Assembly: GCA_943327755.2 (NCBI GenBank)
Contig: CALPYF020000016.1
Location: 1 to 64,000, forward strand
DNA from: Deinococcus hopiensis KR-140
GTDB taxonomy: Bacteria > Deinococcota > Deinococci > Deinococcales > Deinococcaceae
Direction of reading: 5' to 3'
Length of the DNA: 64,000 bases
Each line of letters opens with the position of its first letter. The first letter of the stretch is position 1. Both the position numbers and the translations under genes were made by a program. Below are positions 39,805 to 50,105 of the stretch, in pieces. Below the pieces are notes generated by a model that saw only the letters and a program-made list of their open reading frames with translations, searched no databases and was not told the origin of the DNA.

Positions 39805-40719
39805 TCAGTTCAGGGCCGAGGCTTCGCCGCCCGTGCCCACCGCCGCCAGACCCCGGTCGAGCGGCTGGCCGGGCGGCGGCCAGGGGTCGCGGCGCCAGGG
39901 GCTGTCGTCACGGGTCAGCAGCGCCTTCACCGCGTCGGCGTACCCCCGGTTGCGGACCGGGTTGGCGTTCCAGAAGGCCGCGCCCGCCTGGACACTCCGG
40001 CCGTAGTGCGCCCAGTCGCGAAACGGCGCCTCCCGCGCCACCTGACGGCACTGGCCCAGCACCTGCCAGCCCTGCCGGTCGCTCAGGTACCCCAGCGCCA
40101 CGCCCTGCGCGGCGATGTCCGCCGCCCGGGCAAGGTCGAAGGCCAGGCCGCCCACGTCCCCCACCTCCGGCTCCCACTGGCGCACGACCTTCACGTGCCG
40201 CCGGTCGAGGCCCGCCGTGTCCTGACCGTACAGCGCGCGGCGCACCTGCTGGTACGGCTCGTGGTGGCCGCCCCCGCCGAGCAGCCACGCGAGGCTGGAC
40301 ATGGCCGACGCGTGATCCGTGATACCCCATCCGGACTCCAGGGACGCCGCCAGTTCCTGCAGGGCTTCCTGGCGGGCCTGCGGGGTCTCGCCGGGCGGCG
40401 TCACCTGATAGAAGTACGCCGCGGGCCGGTGCGTGGCCGTCTCGAAGATGTCGAGCCACAGGGACGTGAACGGCGCCCGCAGGTTCAGGGCGAAGCGGTC
40501 GGCGTCACTCAGGGCCAGCGCGGCCGCCTCGACCTCGGCCCGCCGGGCGTCGGCGTCCCGGGCCGCCTGGGCGTCCCGCTCGGCCCGTTCCTGCGCCAGC
40601 TCGGCGTCCGCTTCCTGAAGGCCCTCGCGCGCACCCTCCAGCATGGCCTTGCCCACCCACCACAGGGCGGCCAGCGCCAGTCCGGCCGCGACGGGAATCA
40701 GCACTGTCCAGAGGGTCAC
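39805..40719 (-). CDS. DUF1266-type membrane-anchored protein
   Basis: A 304-residue protein with an N-terminal transmembrane helix (LWTVLIPVAAGLALAALWWVG), a charged Glu/Arg/Ala-rich coiled-coil stretch (about residues 30-70) and a C-terminal domain with SGWGITDHASAMSSLAWLL, AFDLARAADIAAQGVALGYLS, FRDWAHYGRSVQAGAAFWN. That is the pattern of DUF1266, a family with no assigned function and sometimes found near toxin or secretion loci. Nothing next to it supports such a role here. Confidence 0.78.
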   Translation of the reverse strand: MTLWTVLIPVAAGLALAALWWVGKAMLEGAREGLQEADAELAQERAERDAQAARDADARRAEVEAAALALSDADRFALNLRAPFTSLWLDIFETATHRPAAYFYQVTPPGETPQARQEALQELAASLESGWGITDHASAMSSLAWLLGGGGHHEPYQQVRRALYGQDTAGLDRRHVKVVRQWEPEVGDVGGLAFDLARAADIAAQGVALGYLSDRQGWQVLGQCRQVAREAPFRDWAHYGRSVQAGAAFWNANPVRNRGYADAVKALLTRDDSPWRRDPWPPPGQPLDRGLAAVGTGGEASALN

Positions 40720-40791
40720 CCGGGCAGCATACCCCCCGGTCCCGCGCCGCCCGCGCGCAGATGACGCACCGGCACGCTCGCCAGCGGCGGA

Positions 40792-41607
<816 letters not shown>

Positions 41608-41765
41608 GCCCCGAGCATAGAGGCTGCGCCGGGAGACCGGACAGCGCCAGGAAGGACCAGCAGCGCCCGCTGCACCAGACGCCCGGGGTGAGGGGCAGAC
41701 TGGGTCTTCGGCTCACCCTGACCGACGGTCCGGCATTTCCGGTGCTCACATCTGCGCGCCGCGCC

Positions 41766-42518
41766 TCAGGGGGCGTTACGCGCGCGGACGTTCAGGGCGT
41801 ACGCCTGGGTGGGTGGCAGGGTCGTGACGCGCCCACGCGCCTGCTGCCGGAACTGCACGCGCAGGGTCACCGAGCGGGTCGCGGCGTCCCAGCTGAAGGG
41901 AGCGGCGCCGCCCGGCAGCTGATCGGCGGGCGTCAGGTAGTCCGAGACGAGGTAAGGCTGGAAACTTCCGACGGAGGTCAGACCTGCCAGGTTGCGCAGC
42001 TCCGCGCAGCCCGGGGCGCTGGCCGTTTCCAGGGTCACGCCGGCCGCGACCGTGCAGGTCGGCGGCGTCGAGCCGGACGTGCTGCGGTACTCGCGCAGCA
42101 CCTGCACGTTGTCCTCCGCCCAGGCGTCCGGGGCCTTGTCGTCCGTGACCACCGAGCGCGGCTGGAGGCGGTACACGAACAGCCGGTACGCGGTGACGGT
42201 ACCGGTCGTGGGGTCGGCTTCCGGCAGCACGACCGCCAGGCACGGCTGCGTGACCGCGCAGGCGTTCCCGGCGCCCGAATTCACGCTCAGGCCCGACGTG
42301 GCGACCCGCACGCGCACCGCGGCGCGCACCCGGTCACCCACGTAGCCGGTCAGGTCGTTCAGTTCCATCAGGCCGCGCCCGGTGGCGTTCGTGCGGGTGG
42401 TGAGGTCCAGCGTGTTCGTCTGCCAGTTCGTGATGAGCACCAGGATCACGCCCATGATGCCCAGGGCCAGCAGGATCTCGATCAGCGTGAGCCCGCCGGC
42501 CCGAGCCGCGCCGTTCAA
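41766..42518 (-). CDS. Prepilin-like protein (PilW-type minor pilin)
   Basis: A 250-residue protein with a type IV prepilin N-terminus: AGG/LTLIEILLALGIMGVILVLI, where the peptidase cuts after Gly and Glu5 is present. The C-terminal domain has several cysteines (CAVTQPC; CTVAA; CAELR). Last gene of a four-gene operon, overlapping its predecessor by 4 nt (ATGA). Minor pilins of this kind start pilus assembly and take part in DNA uptake in transformable bacteria. Confidence 0.87.
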   Translation of the reverse strand: MNGAARAGGLTLIEILLALGIMGVILVLITNWQTNTLDLTTRTNATGRGLMELNDLTGYVGDRVRAAVRVRVATSGLSVNSGAGNACAVTQPCLAVVLPEADPTTGTVTAYRLFVYRLQPRSVVTDDKAPDAWAEDNVQVLREYRSTSGSTPPTCTVAAGVTLETASAPGCAELRNLAGLTSVGSFQPYLVSDYLTPADQLPGGAAPFSWDAATRSVTLRVQFRQQARGRVTTLPPTQAYALNVRARNAP

Positions 42519-42946
42519 GAGGCGCCGCCGGAGGTGGGAGACGCCGGTCGCCCGACATCCAGGGTGAAGGTGTACGTGGGCTGACCGCTGCCCGCGCAGG
42601 TCAGGGTCACGCGGCGCACCTGGGGTGTACCGGCCGGGGTCAGCCAGGTCGTGACCGGGTTGGTCTGGGTGGGCGTGCAGGTCAGGCCGCCCAGCAGGGA
42701 CGCGTCCGGCGCGGCGGGCAGGGTTCCGGCGTCGAAGGTGGTCTGCACGCTGTAGGTGGTGCGGACGGTCTCCATGAACGCCTTGGCGGCCACCGTGACG
42801 GCCTGATCGTTCTGGTTGCTGCGGTTCACGCGGAACAAGCCGGGCAGGACGCCCAGAACGGCCATGGCCACCACGGTGAAGATCGCCAGGGCGATGAGGA
42901 CCTCGATCAGGGTGAGGCCCGCCTGGGCTTGCTGGGTACGGTTCAC
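42515..42946 (-). CDS. Prepilin-like protein (PilV-type minor pilin)
   Basis: A 143-residue protein with AGLTLIEVLIALAIFTVVAMAVL, a class III/type IV prepilin signal with Glu5. The start is GTG 42946, which overlaps the stop of the preceding pilin gene (GTGA). The frame opening at 43456 crosses that gene and is rejected. The body contains CTPTQ and TLTCAGSG cysteines. Part of the minor-pilin operon. Confidence 0.87.
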   Translation of the reverse strand: MNRTQQAQAGLTLIEVLIALAIFTVVAMAVLGVLPGLFRVNRSNQNDQAVTVAAKAFMETVRTTYSVQTTFDAGTLPAAPDASLLGGLTCTPTQTNPVTTWLTPAGTPQVRRVTLTCAGSGQPTYTFTLDVGRPASPTSGGAS

Positions 42947-43410
42947 TGCACGATCACCTTCCCGAAGATGCCCGTGACCCGCACGGCGCGGCTGATGGCC
43001 GAGTCTGCCGCCCAGAACACCCGGAAGTTGAGGGGATCGGCGTCGGTGGTGCCGTACGGCGCGCGGAACCGCATGCTGTTGGCGCTGCTGCCCAGCAGGG
43101 TGGCCTGCACGCCGGCCGGCAGGGTGAGCACGCGGGTGGTGGGCGTTCCCGTGCAGGAACTGTCGGCATACGTGCGCATCGTCAGCGAGGGGCTGGCGCT
43201 GGTCGCGGTCAGACTGACTTCCTGGCAGGTGTTCAGGCGTTTGGCGCCGCTGCGGGCGGCATTGACGGCCTGGGTGAACACCTGGGTGCCCTCGGTGACG
43301 GCGCTGCTGGCCCGCCAGCGCAGGTAGCCGCCCACCCCGAGGGCCGCGAGGATTCCCACGATGGCCAGGACGATCAGCAGTTCCATCAGGGTGAAGCCCG
43401 CCGGTCTCAT
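42943..43410 (-). CDS. Prepilin-like protein (GspH/FimT type)
   Basis: A 155-residue protein with the prepilin start AGFTLMELLIVLAIVGILAALG and a GspH/FimT-like body (SAVTEGTQVFTQAVNAARSGAK). Two cysteines may form a disulphide. The ATG overlaps the stop of the PilX-like gene by 4 nt, so translation is coupled. FimT-type minor pilins bind DNA in some transformable species; that role is only inferred here. Confidence 0.88.
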   Translation of the reverse strand: MRPAGFTLMELLIVLAIVGILAALGVGGYLRWRASSAVTEGTQVFTQAVNAARSGAKRLNTCQEVSLTATSASPSLTMRTYADSSCTGTPTTRVLTLPAGVQATLLGSSANSMRFRAPYGTTDADPLNFRVFWAADSAISRAVRVTGIFGKVIVQ

Positions 43411-45029
43411 CGCTGCCGCCAGGTGCCCTGCGTGTCCTGCAGGCGCAGGCCGCCACGCGCGGTCATCATCAGCTGGCGCAGCTGCACCGGATTGAAATTC
43501 ACGGTCACGTTCCCGGTCAGGTCCGTGAGCACGTCGTCGGTGGTGATGCCCTCGATGGGTCCGCCCCGCACCGCGATGGCGCCGTTCACGGTGAGGGTGC
43601 CGTTGAACTTGCCCCCCTGGTTACCACGGAAGTAGATGAAGCCGTTGAAGACGGTACTGCCGTTGACGTTGGTGTTGATGTCACCGTCCACGATCAGCAC
43701 GCCGCTGGAGGTCGTGTTTTTCAGCATCTTGTCGAAGGCCTCGGCGCGGATCCGGCGGATGGTGTTCGCCATGGGCGGGAAGTTTCCGCTGGCGTCCGGC
43801 AGGGTGAGGGGCACCAGGGCGTCCAGTTCCGCGTCGCTCAGGCCCATCAGCTGCTGCGTGAAGAACTTGTCGGCCTCCAGCGAGGAGCCGTTTTGCAGCA
43901 GGGGGTCGCTGGCGCCCTCGCAGGTGACGCTTTTGCTGGCGCCCACGACGCAGTCCGGCTGGCCGTCCATGCTGAAGTTCCCGACCGCGCTGGTGTTGCG
44001 GAAGTCGATGGTGCTGGCGCTGCGCATGGCCGACAGGTCACGCTGGATCTCGGTGCCTTCCGGAATGCTGGCGGGCTGCCCGGCCACCCAGTCCAGGATC
44101 AGCTGGTCGGGCGCGCCGCTGCCCAGGCTGCTGGTGAGGGCGGTGACCTTCGCCTTGTACCCGCCGACCGTGACGGTCTCGCCGACGGTGAAATCGGTCG
44201 CGTTCGAGACGCGCTGGGTAAGGGGGTCCGTGACGCTGGTGGTGGTCTGCGCGGCGGCGTTCAGGATCAGGTCGACGCCTGTCCCGCTGGGGGCCAGCAG
44301 CGCGGCGGCCAGGGCAGCGGGCACGCTGGTCAGCGTGAGTTGATTGCCGCTCACGCCGCTCACGCGGAAGCGGGGGCCGGTCGCGCCGGAGGGAATCTGC
44401 ACGTAGTCGCCGGCCCGCAGGCCGCTGGCGTCGGCGACGGTCACGGTGACCTGGCTGCTGCCGATGGCGGCGGTCAGGCCGGTGCCGGCCACGGTGGTGA
44501 TCTGCGAGCGGCCCGACTGTCCGGTGATCTTGGCGCTGCTGCCGGTGTAGATGCGCGGCAGGGAGGTCATGGCCGCGCGCAGGCGCATGCCGCTGGACAG
44601 GAAGACGGGGCTGAGCCGGAAGTCCTGCAGGGCGACCTTCACGGCGCCGTTGGCGCTCCCGCGGGATTCGACCGTGAAGCGGTCGGCGGTCAGCGGGGTG
44701 AAGGTCAGCGTGGCGGGAAACAGCGCGGCTTCCGGGGTGGCGTTCAGGCCGTTTAACCAGGTCTGCAGGTCCGCCTGGGTGCTGCCCGAGTAGGGGGTGG
44801 TGCTCAGGCGCTGGTTGATGCGGACCAGGACGGTGTTCAGGCCGCTCTCGGCGGCCAGCAGGGCCTGGTAAGCGCGGCGTTCCTCGGCGCCGCCGCTGCG
44901 CGCGCCGCTGACCAAGGTGGCGCTGGTGCTGACGATGATCAGCAGAACGATCCCGGTGAACAGCAGGGTGATGACGAGGGCCACGCCCTGCTCCCGCCGC
45001 GCGGGACTGACTGTTCCCCGGGTGTCCAT
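43407..45029 (-). CDS. PilX-like pilus assembly protein
   Basis: A 540-residue protein. N-terminal EQGVALVITLLFTGIVLLIIVSTSATLVSG is a PilX_N-type prepilin-like helix, followed by a helix with AEERRAYQALLAAESGLN. The large remainder is beta-rich, Thr/Ser/Gly-rich and probably surface-exposed (TVSVADASGLRAGDYVQIPSG-type repeats; NTNVNGSTVFNGFIYFRGNQ). First gene of the four-gene minor pilin operon. ATG 45029 is 6 nt after TACCGT, a leaderless start. Its size is larger than typical PilX, so it may be a pilus tip or adhesin-like subunit. Confidence 0.82.
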   Translation of the reverse strand: MDTRGTVSPARREQGVALVITLLFTGIVLLIIVSTSATLVSGARSGGAEERRAYQALLAAESGLNTVLVRINQRLSTTPYSGSTQADLQTWLNGLNATPEAALFPATLTFTPLTADRFTVESRGSANGAVKVALQDFRLSPVFLSSGMRLRAAMTSLPRIYTGSSAKITGQSGRSQITTVAGTGLTAAIGSSQVTVTVADASGLRAGDYVQIPSGATGPRFRVSGVSGNQLTLTSVPAALAAALLAPSGTGVDLILNAAAQTTTSVTDPLTQRVSNATDFTVGETVTVGGYKAKVTALTSSLGSGAPDQLILDWVAGQPASIPEGTEIQRDLSAMRSASTIDFRNTSAVGNFSMDGQPDCVVGASKSVTCEGASDPLLQNGSSLEADKFFTQQLMGLSDAELDALVPLTLPDASGNFPPMANTIRRIRAEAFDKMLKNTTSSGVLIVDGDINTNVNGSTVFNGFIYFRGNQGGKFNGTLTVNGAIAVRGGPIEGITTDDVLTDLTGNVTVNFNPVQLRQLMMTARGGLRLQDTQGTWRQR

Positions 45030-45035
45030 GAGGTC

Positions 45036-45041
45036 ACGGTA
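45036..45041 (-). promoter_or_regulatory. -10 box TACCGT of the minor pilin operon
   Basis: Minus-strand TACCGT lies 6 nt before the ATG at 45029. Confidence 0.5.
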
Positions 45042-45125
45042 CGGCAGGCTTTATGTACAAAACACCACACAACGGGCGGTCCGCCCCCGTTCAGGGGTGA
45101 GGCGGTCACCTCGGCTTGACGGCGT

Positions 45126-46196
<1,071 letters not shown>

Positions 46197-46290
46197 GTGT
46201 GCCCCGGATGATGCCGCCTGGGCCGCGCGCTGTGGTGAGTGGCGCGGCAGTGAGTGGCATCGGTGTGGGCCGAGGTGCTGGAATGCCGGC

Positions 46291-47208
46291 ATGACCCCGA
46301 ACCTCACCCTGACCGGCATTCCTGGCGTGCGCGTGGGCCACTGGACGCACGCCCAGGCCCGCACCGGCTGCACCGCGATCCTGCTGCCCCCGGCGGGCGC
46401 GGTGGCGTCCGCGTCGTTCCTGGGCCCCAGCCCGGGCACGCGCGAGGGCGTGCTGCTCTCCCCGGAGAAGAAGGTCGAGCGCATTCACGCGCTGCTCCTG
46501 ACGGGCGGGAGCGCCTTCGGGCTGGCGGCGGCGTCGGGCGTGGTGCGGGTGCTGGAGGAACGTGGCGCGGGACACGAGACGCCCTGGGCGCGCGTGCCGA
46601 TCGTGCCTGCCGCCGTGATCTACGACCTGGGCGTGGGCCGCGCGGACATCCGCCCCGGCGACGCCGAGGGGGAACGGGCGGCCCGCGCGGCCAGCAGCGA
46701 CCCCGTACCGCGTGGTCTGGTCGGGGCGGGCACCGGGGCGACCGCCGGGAAGTACCTGGGCCGCGGCGCCGTGCCGGGCGGCCTGGGCAGCGTCCTGCTG
46801 GAACGCCACGGAGTGCGGGTGGGGGCGCTGGCGGTCGTGAACCCCATCGGGGACGTGCTGGACGAGCGGGGCGGCGTGCTGGCCGGGCCGGGGGTGGGGC
46901 CGGGCGCGGCGGCATTCACGCCGGGCGACGCGGAGAACACCACACTCGTCGCGGTCGTCACCGAGCATGCCCTGAGCAAGGCGGAGTGCCGTCGGCTGGC
47001 GGACGCGGCGCAGGCGGCGCTGGCGCGCGTGATTCACCCCAGCCACACCTTCTGGGACGGGGACAGCGCGTTCATGGTGAGCACGGGGGCGCTCCCGGCG
47101 ACCGATCCGCTGCTGCTGGGCGCGCTGGTGCAGGAGGCGGTGTGCGAGGCGGTGCGGGACGCGGTGCGCTGCTCAAATCCAGCCTCGCCCGAACAGTATG
47201 ATGCGTAA
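46291..47208 (+). CDS. P1-family (DmpA-like) aminopeptidase
   Basis: A 305-residue protein of the peptidase S58/DmpA-BapA type. TLTGIPGVRVGHWTHAQARTGCTAIL opens the fold, LLTGGSAFGLAAASGVVRVLEE is a hallmark, and ENTTLVAVVTEHALSKAE contains the Thr/Ser nucleophile region at which these enzymes self-cleave. They hydrolyse N-terminal D- or L-amino acids or beta-peptides. The ATG at 46291 is preferred because the long frame from 45628 overlaps the divergent peptidase. It is separated from the first Nudix gene by only 9 nt. Confidence 0.9.
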   Translation: MTPNLTLTGIPGVRVGHWTHAQARTGCTAILLPPAGAVASASFLGPSPGTREGVLLSPEKKVERIHALLLTGGSAFGLAAASGVVRVLEERGAGHETPWARVPIVPAAVIYDLGVGRADIRPGDAEGERAARAASSDPVPRGLVGAGTGATAGKYLGRGAVPGGLGSVLLERHGVRVGALAVVNPIGDVLDERGGVLAGPGVGPGAAAFTPGDAENTTLVAVVTEHALSKAECRRLADAAQAALARVIHPSHTFWDGDSAFMVSTGALPATDPLLLGALVQEAVCEAVRDAVRCSNPASPEQYDA

Positions 47209-47217
47209 CATGCTCAC

Positions 47218-47667
47218 ATGAGCAGAGAAGGTTATGTCCGTGACCTCCGCGCGCTGATCGGCCCGCGCCCCGTCAACCTGATCGGCGTCGCGGCACTCAT
47301 CACCGACCCGCACGGGCAGCTCCTGCTCGCGCGGCGCGTGAATGCCGACCGCTGGGGCCTGATCGCGGGCCTGAGCGAACTGGGCGAGGCACTGCCCGAC
47401 ACCCTGCGCCGCGAGGTCCACGAGGAGAGCCGCCTCATCGTCACCGACGCCCGGCTGATCGACCTGCTCGGCCCTGCGCAGCTCAGCGAGGCTCCGAACG
47501 GCGACCAGTTCTATGCGTATACCGCCGCGTACCGCGTGACCGGCTGGCACGGCACCCCTCAGCCCGACGGGCACGAACTCGCCGACCTGCGCTTCTTTCC
47601 GCGCGCCGACCTCCCGCACCTGCCGCTGACCCGCCTGGGCCGCGCCGCCCTGGCGTGGACCGCGTGA
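47218..47667 (+). CDS. Nudix hydrolase, first of a tandem pair
   Basis: A 149-residue Nudix protein. The Nudix box is GLSELGEALPDTLRREVHEE, where the final conserved Gly of the consensus is replaced (ESRL). It begins YVRDLRALIGPRPVNLIGVAALI, very similar to the start of the following gene. The two are evidently a tandem duplication. Substrate unknown; in Deinococcus, Nudix genes are expanded and often linked to cleaning of damaged nucleotides. Its stop overlaps the start of the next gene (GTGA). Confidence 0.88.
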   Translation: MSREGYVRDLRALIGPRPVNLIGVAALITDPHGQLLLARRVNADRWGLIAGLSELGEALPDTLRREVHEESRLIVTDARLIDLLGPAQLSEAPNGDQFYAYTAAYRVTGWHGTPQPDGHELADLRFFPRADLPHLPLTRLGRAALAWTA

Positions 47668-48128
47668 CGTACATCCGCGACCTGCGCGCCCGCACCGGCC
47701 CGATGCCGCTGATCCTGTCCGGCGCGTGGGCCCTGATCCTGCGTGGGGACGAGGTCCTGCTGCAACGGCGCGGCGACACCGGCGGCTGGGGCACACCGGG
47801 CGGGCTGTGCGAACCCGGCGAGTCCCTGGAGGACACCCTGCTCCGCGAGGTGCACGAGGAGACCGGCCTGACCGTGCTGGACCCCCTCCTGTTCACGGTG
47901 GTCAGCGGGCCGGACACCTTCGTGCGCCTGCCGAACGGGGACGAGTTCTATCAGGTATCTGCCGTGTACGTCGTGCGCCGCTGGGCCGGCGTGCCCCACG
48001 CCGATGGTCTGGAGGGGACCGAGCTGCGGTTCTGGCCGCTGGACGCCCTGCCGGACCGGCTGGGCCCGGTAGACCGCGCCGCTCTGGCGCAACTGTCAGG
48101 ACGACCCTCAGCCCCAGCGACCCCCTGA
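47664..48128 (+). CDS. Nudix hydrolase, second of a tandem pair
   Basis: A 154-residue Nudix protein with an intact box: GGLCEPGESLEDTLLREVHEETGL. GTG 47664 overlaps the upstream stop by 4 nt and starts the sequence where its paralogue does (VTYIRDLRARTGPMPL); an in-frame GTG at 47655 is possible but less fitting. C-terminal LRFWPLDALPDRLGPVDRAAL mirrors the first copy. Translationally coupled to it. Confidence 0.9.
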   Translation: MTYIRDLRARTGPMPLILSGAWALILRGDEVLLQRRGDTGGWGTPGGLCEPGESLEDTLLREVHEETGLTVLDPLLFTVVSGPDTFVRLPNGDEFYQVSAVYVVRRWAGVPHADGLEGTELRFWPLDALPDRLGPVDRAALAQLSGRPSAPATP

Positions 48129-48214
48129 GAACTCAGGCCACCTGCTGCGGCGCCAGACCTGGGGCCGGGTGCAGCCTCAGCGGGCAGGGCCCCGGCGCGG
48201 CATAGTGACCGCAC

Positions 48215-48748
48215 ATGCTCAGCGCCACCACCGACCGTTTCTTCGGGTACTACCCCGGCACCGTCGCCCTGATCACCGCCGCGCACGCCGGACAGCGCAA
48301 CGTCATGGCCGCCGGGTGGCACACCGCCTTGAGCGCCGACCCGCCCCTGTACGGCGTGGCCGTCGGGCGTGAACGCGCCACGCACGCCCTGATCCGCGCG
48401 GGCGGCACCTTCGGCGTGAACTTCCTGCCGCTCTCGCACGCGGACGCCGTGCAGGGCGCGGGCCTGCACAGCCTGCACGGCGGCGTGGACAAGCACGCCC
48501 TGCTGAACCTCGACACCCTGCCGGGGCAGCCGCTCGCGCTGCGCGGCGCGTACCTGCACTACACCTGCCGCGTCAGCGCCGTCACCCCCACCGGCGACCA
48601 CGACCTGTTTGTAGGTCAGGTCGAGCAGGTGCACTTCGACCCGGACGCCTACGACGACGCGGGCCTGCTCGTCGCGCCGCCCGCCATCTACCTGGGCCGC
48701 AGCACGTACACCACCACCGTCCCCGAACGGGCGGAATATGGCCGCTGA
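48215..48748 (+). CDS. Flavin reductase-like (DIM6/NTAB) protein
   Basis: A 177-residue FMN-binding split-barrel protein. FFGYYPGTVALITAAHAGQRNVMAAGWHTALSADPPLYGVAV is the flavin-binding part, then GTFGVNFLPLSHAD and HDLFVGQVEQVHFD. Members are flavin reductases or flavoprotein monooxygenase partners. No Shine-Dalgarno is present. Its 3' end overlaps the phosphotransferase gene by 11 nt. A second, longer paralogue is at 62870. Confidence 0.85.
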   Translation: MLSATTDRFFGYYPGTVALITAAHAGQRNVMAAGWHTALSADPPLYGVAVGRERATHALIRAGGTFGVNFLPLSHADAVQGAGLHSLHGGVDKHALLNLDTLPGQPLALRGAYLHYTCRVSAVTPTGDHDLFVGQVEQVHFDPDAYDDAGLLVAPPAIYLGRSTYTTTVPERAEYGR

Positions 48749-49970
48749 ACCCGTCCCACTGGCGCTGTGGAACGCGCAGGGCGAGGTATGGCGCACCCCG
48801 GCGGGTGACCTGCCGACCCTGAGCGTGCCGGACGCGGCGGCCCTGCCGGACGTGCTGCGCGCGGACCTGCCGCCCGGCGCGTGGCTGCTGCACGACGGCG
48901 GACTGGGTTTCGGACAGCGCAGGACGCTGCATGTCCGCCTGATCGGCGCACCGGAGGTGACGTGGCCGGGCGGCTGGAGCACGCACCTCCCGGACGTCCT
49001 GCCGGGCGCGCGGCCCTGGCAGCGGCCCGACTGGCCGGAGGTCGCGACGGCCAGCGTGGACGCCCATCTGGGTGCGCTGGGCCTGACCCGGGCAGCGCCG
49101 GTGAACCCCGGTTTCAGTCACGACCTGATGGGCATCCACCGCGTGCCGCTGGAGGATGGCCGCCGGGCGTGGCTGAAGGTCAGCGCGGACGGGCGCGAGG
49201 CGTTCCTGACCGCGCACCTCGCCGCGCGGCACCCGGAGCTGCTGCCGCCCGTCCTGCACGCCGACCCGCGGGGGGCGACGCTGCTGACCCTGGACGGCGG
49301 CGCGCTGCTCGACGGGGTACCCGACCCGGCGGCGTGGACCGGCGCCCTGGAGCGGCTGGCCTCCTTCCAGCGCGCGGCGGACGCCCCGGCCCTGACCGAC
49401 CTGGGCGCGCCCACCCTGACGGTGCCGGACATGGCGGCGCGGGTGGACGCCCTGCTGACCGACCCCGCGCCCCTGCACGCCTGGGGCCTGAATTCCGACG
49501 AGGTGGCGGCGCTGCGCGACCTGCGCCCGGCCGTGGCGGCCGCATTCCGTGACCTGCACGCGCACGGTCTGCCCAGCCTTCCCGCGCATGGGGACGCGCA
49601 CCCCCGCAACGCCCTGCACGGCCCGGAGCGGGGCAGCGTCTGGTTCGACTGGAGCGAGGTCGCCCTGGCGCACCCGTTCATGGACGCCGGCTGGTTCCTG
49701 GGGTTCACTCTGCACCCCGCCCGCGCGGCGCTGCCCGTGCGCTCGGGCACGCCGGATCTGCCCGAGCGACTGGCCGGAGCGTACCTGCGTGCCCTGGGGG
49801 CCGGGGACGCGGCGGGGCTGCTGTGGCGGTCGCTGCCGCTGGCGCACCTGCACCGCGCCGTACTGTTCGACGCGGCGTACCGCGACTGGCAAGGCACCGT
49901 GCCGGGCGTCCGCCCGAACTTCACGCCGTTCTCGCTGCGACAGGCGCTCCGGGAATCAGTCCGGCTGTAG
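48738..49970 (+). CDS. Aminoglycoside-phosphotransferase-family protein
   Basis: A 410-residue protein whose C-terminal two-thirds are an APH/choline-kinase fold: Brenner motif AHGDAHPRNAL (catalytic Asp and Asn) and VWFDWSEVALAHPFMDAG (metal-binding Asp). The N-terminal about 120 residues have no clear relatives (WLLHDGGLGFGQRRTLHVRL). Such enzymes phosphorylate antibiotics, sugars or homoserine-like substrates. Starts inside the flavin reductase gene. It ends next to the structured repeat copy B. Confidence 0.82.
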   Translation: MAAEPVPLALWNAQGEVWRTPAGDLPTLSVPDAAALPDVLRADLPPGAWLLHDGGLGFGQRRTLHVRLIGAPEVTWPGGWSTHLPDVLPGARPWQRPDWPEVATASVDAHLGALGLTRAAPVNPGFSHDLMGIHRVPLEDGRRAWLKVSADGREAFLTAHLAARHPELLPPVLHADPRGATLLTLDGGALLDGVPDPAAWTGALERLASFQRAADAPALTDLGAPTLTVPDMAARVDALLTDPAPLHAWGLNSDEVAALRDLRPAVAAAFRDLHAHGLPSLPAHGDAHPRNALHGPERGSVWFDWSEVALAHPFMDAGWFLGFTLHPARAALPVRSGTPDLPERLAGAYLRALGAGDAAGLLWRSLPLAHLHRAVLFDAAYRDWQGTVPGVRPNFTPFSLRQALRESVRL

Positions 49971-49971
49971 A

Positions 49972-50105
49972 GCAGTTCTCCGAATTACGGCATCAGAAAA
50001 GCAAACTTCTGATGCCTCCATTCTCTGCTCCGCAGCTGTTCCAGTCCATCCTGCTCAACAAAAATCACTCGCTCCGCTCGGCCATGAAAAACACGTCTTC
50101 ATGGC
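49972..50105 (-). repeat. Structured dispersed repeat, copy B
   Basis: Read on the minus strand: hairpin GCCATGAA / TTCATGGC (50105-50098 / 50088-50081), core CGAGCGGAGCGAG (50080-50068), TGGACTGGAA (50048-50039), GGAG, a second hairpin GGCATCAGAA / TTCTGATGCC (50016-50007 / 49998-49989) and CGGAGAACTGC (49982-49972). The order matches copy A at 6713-6831 while the arm sequences differ. It fills the space between convergent genes, and its first hairpin overlaps the stop codon of the YkgJ-family gene. Confidence 0.7.

Noticed and set aside
45051..45056. TTATGT upstream of the pilin operon, considered as half of a radiation/desiccation response motif
   Set aside because: The other half of the 17-bp palindrome is missing. 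I found no convincing full motif anywhere in the window, including upstream of mutS and mutL.
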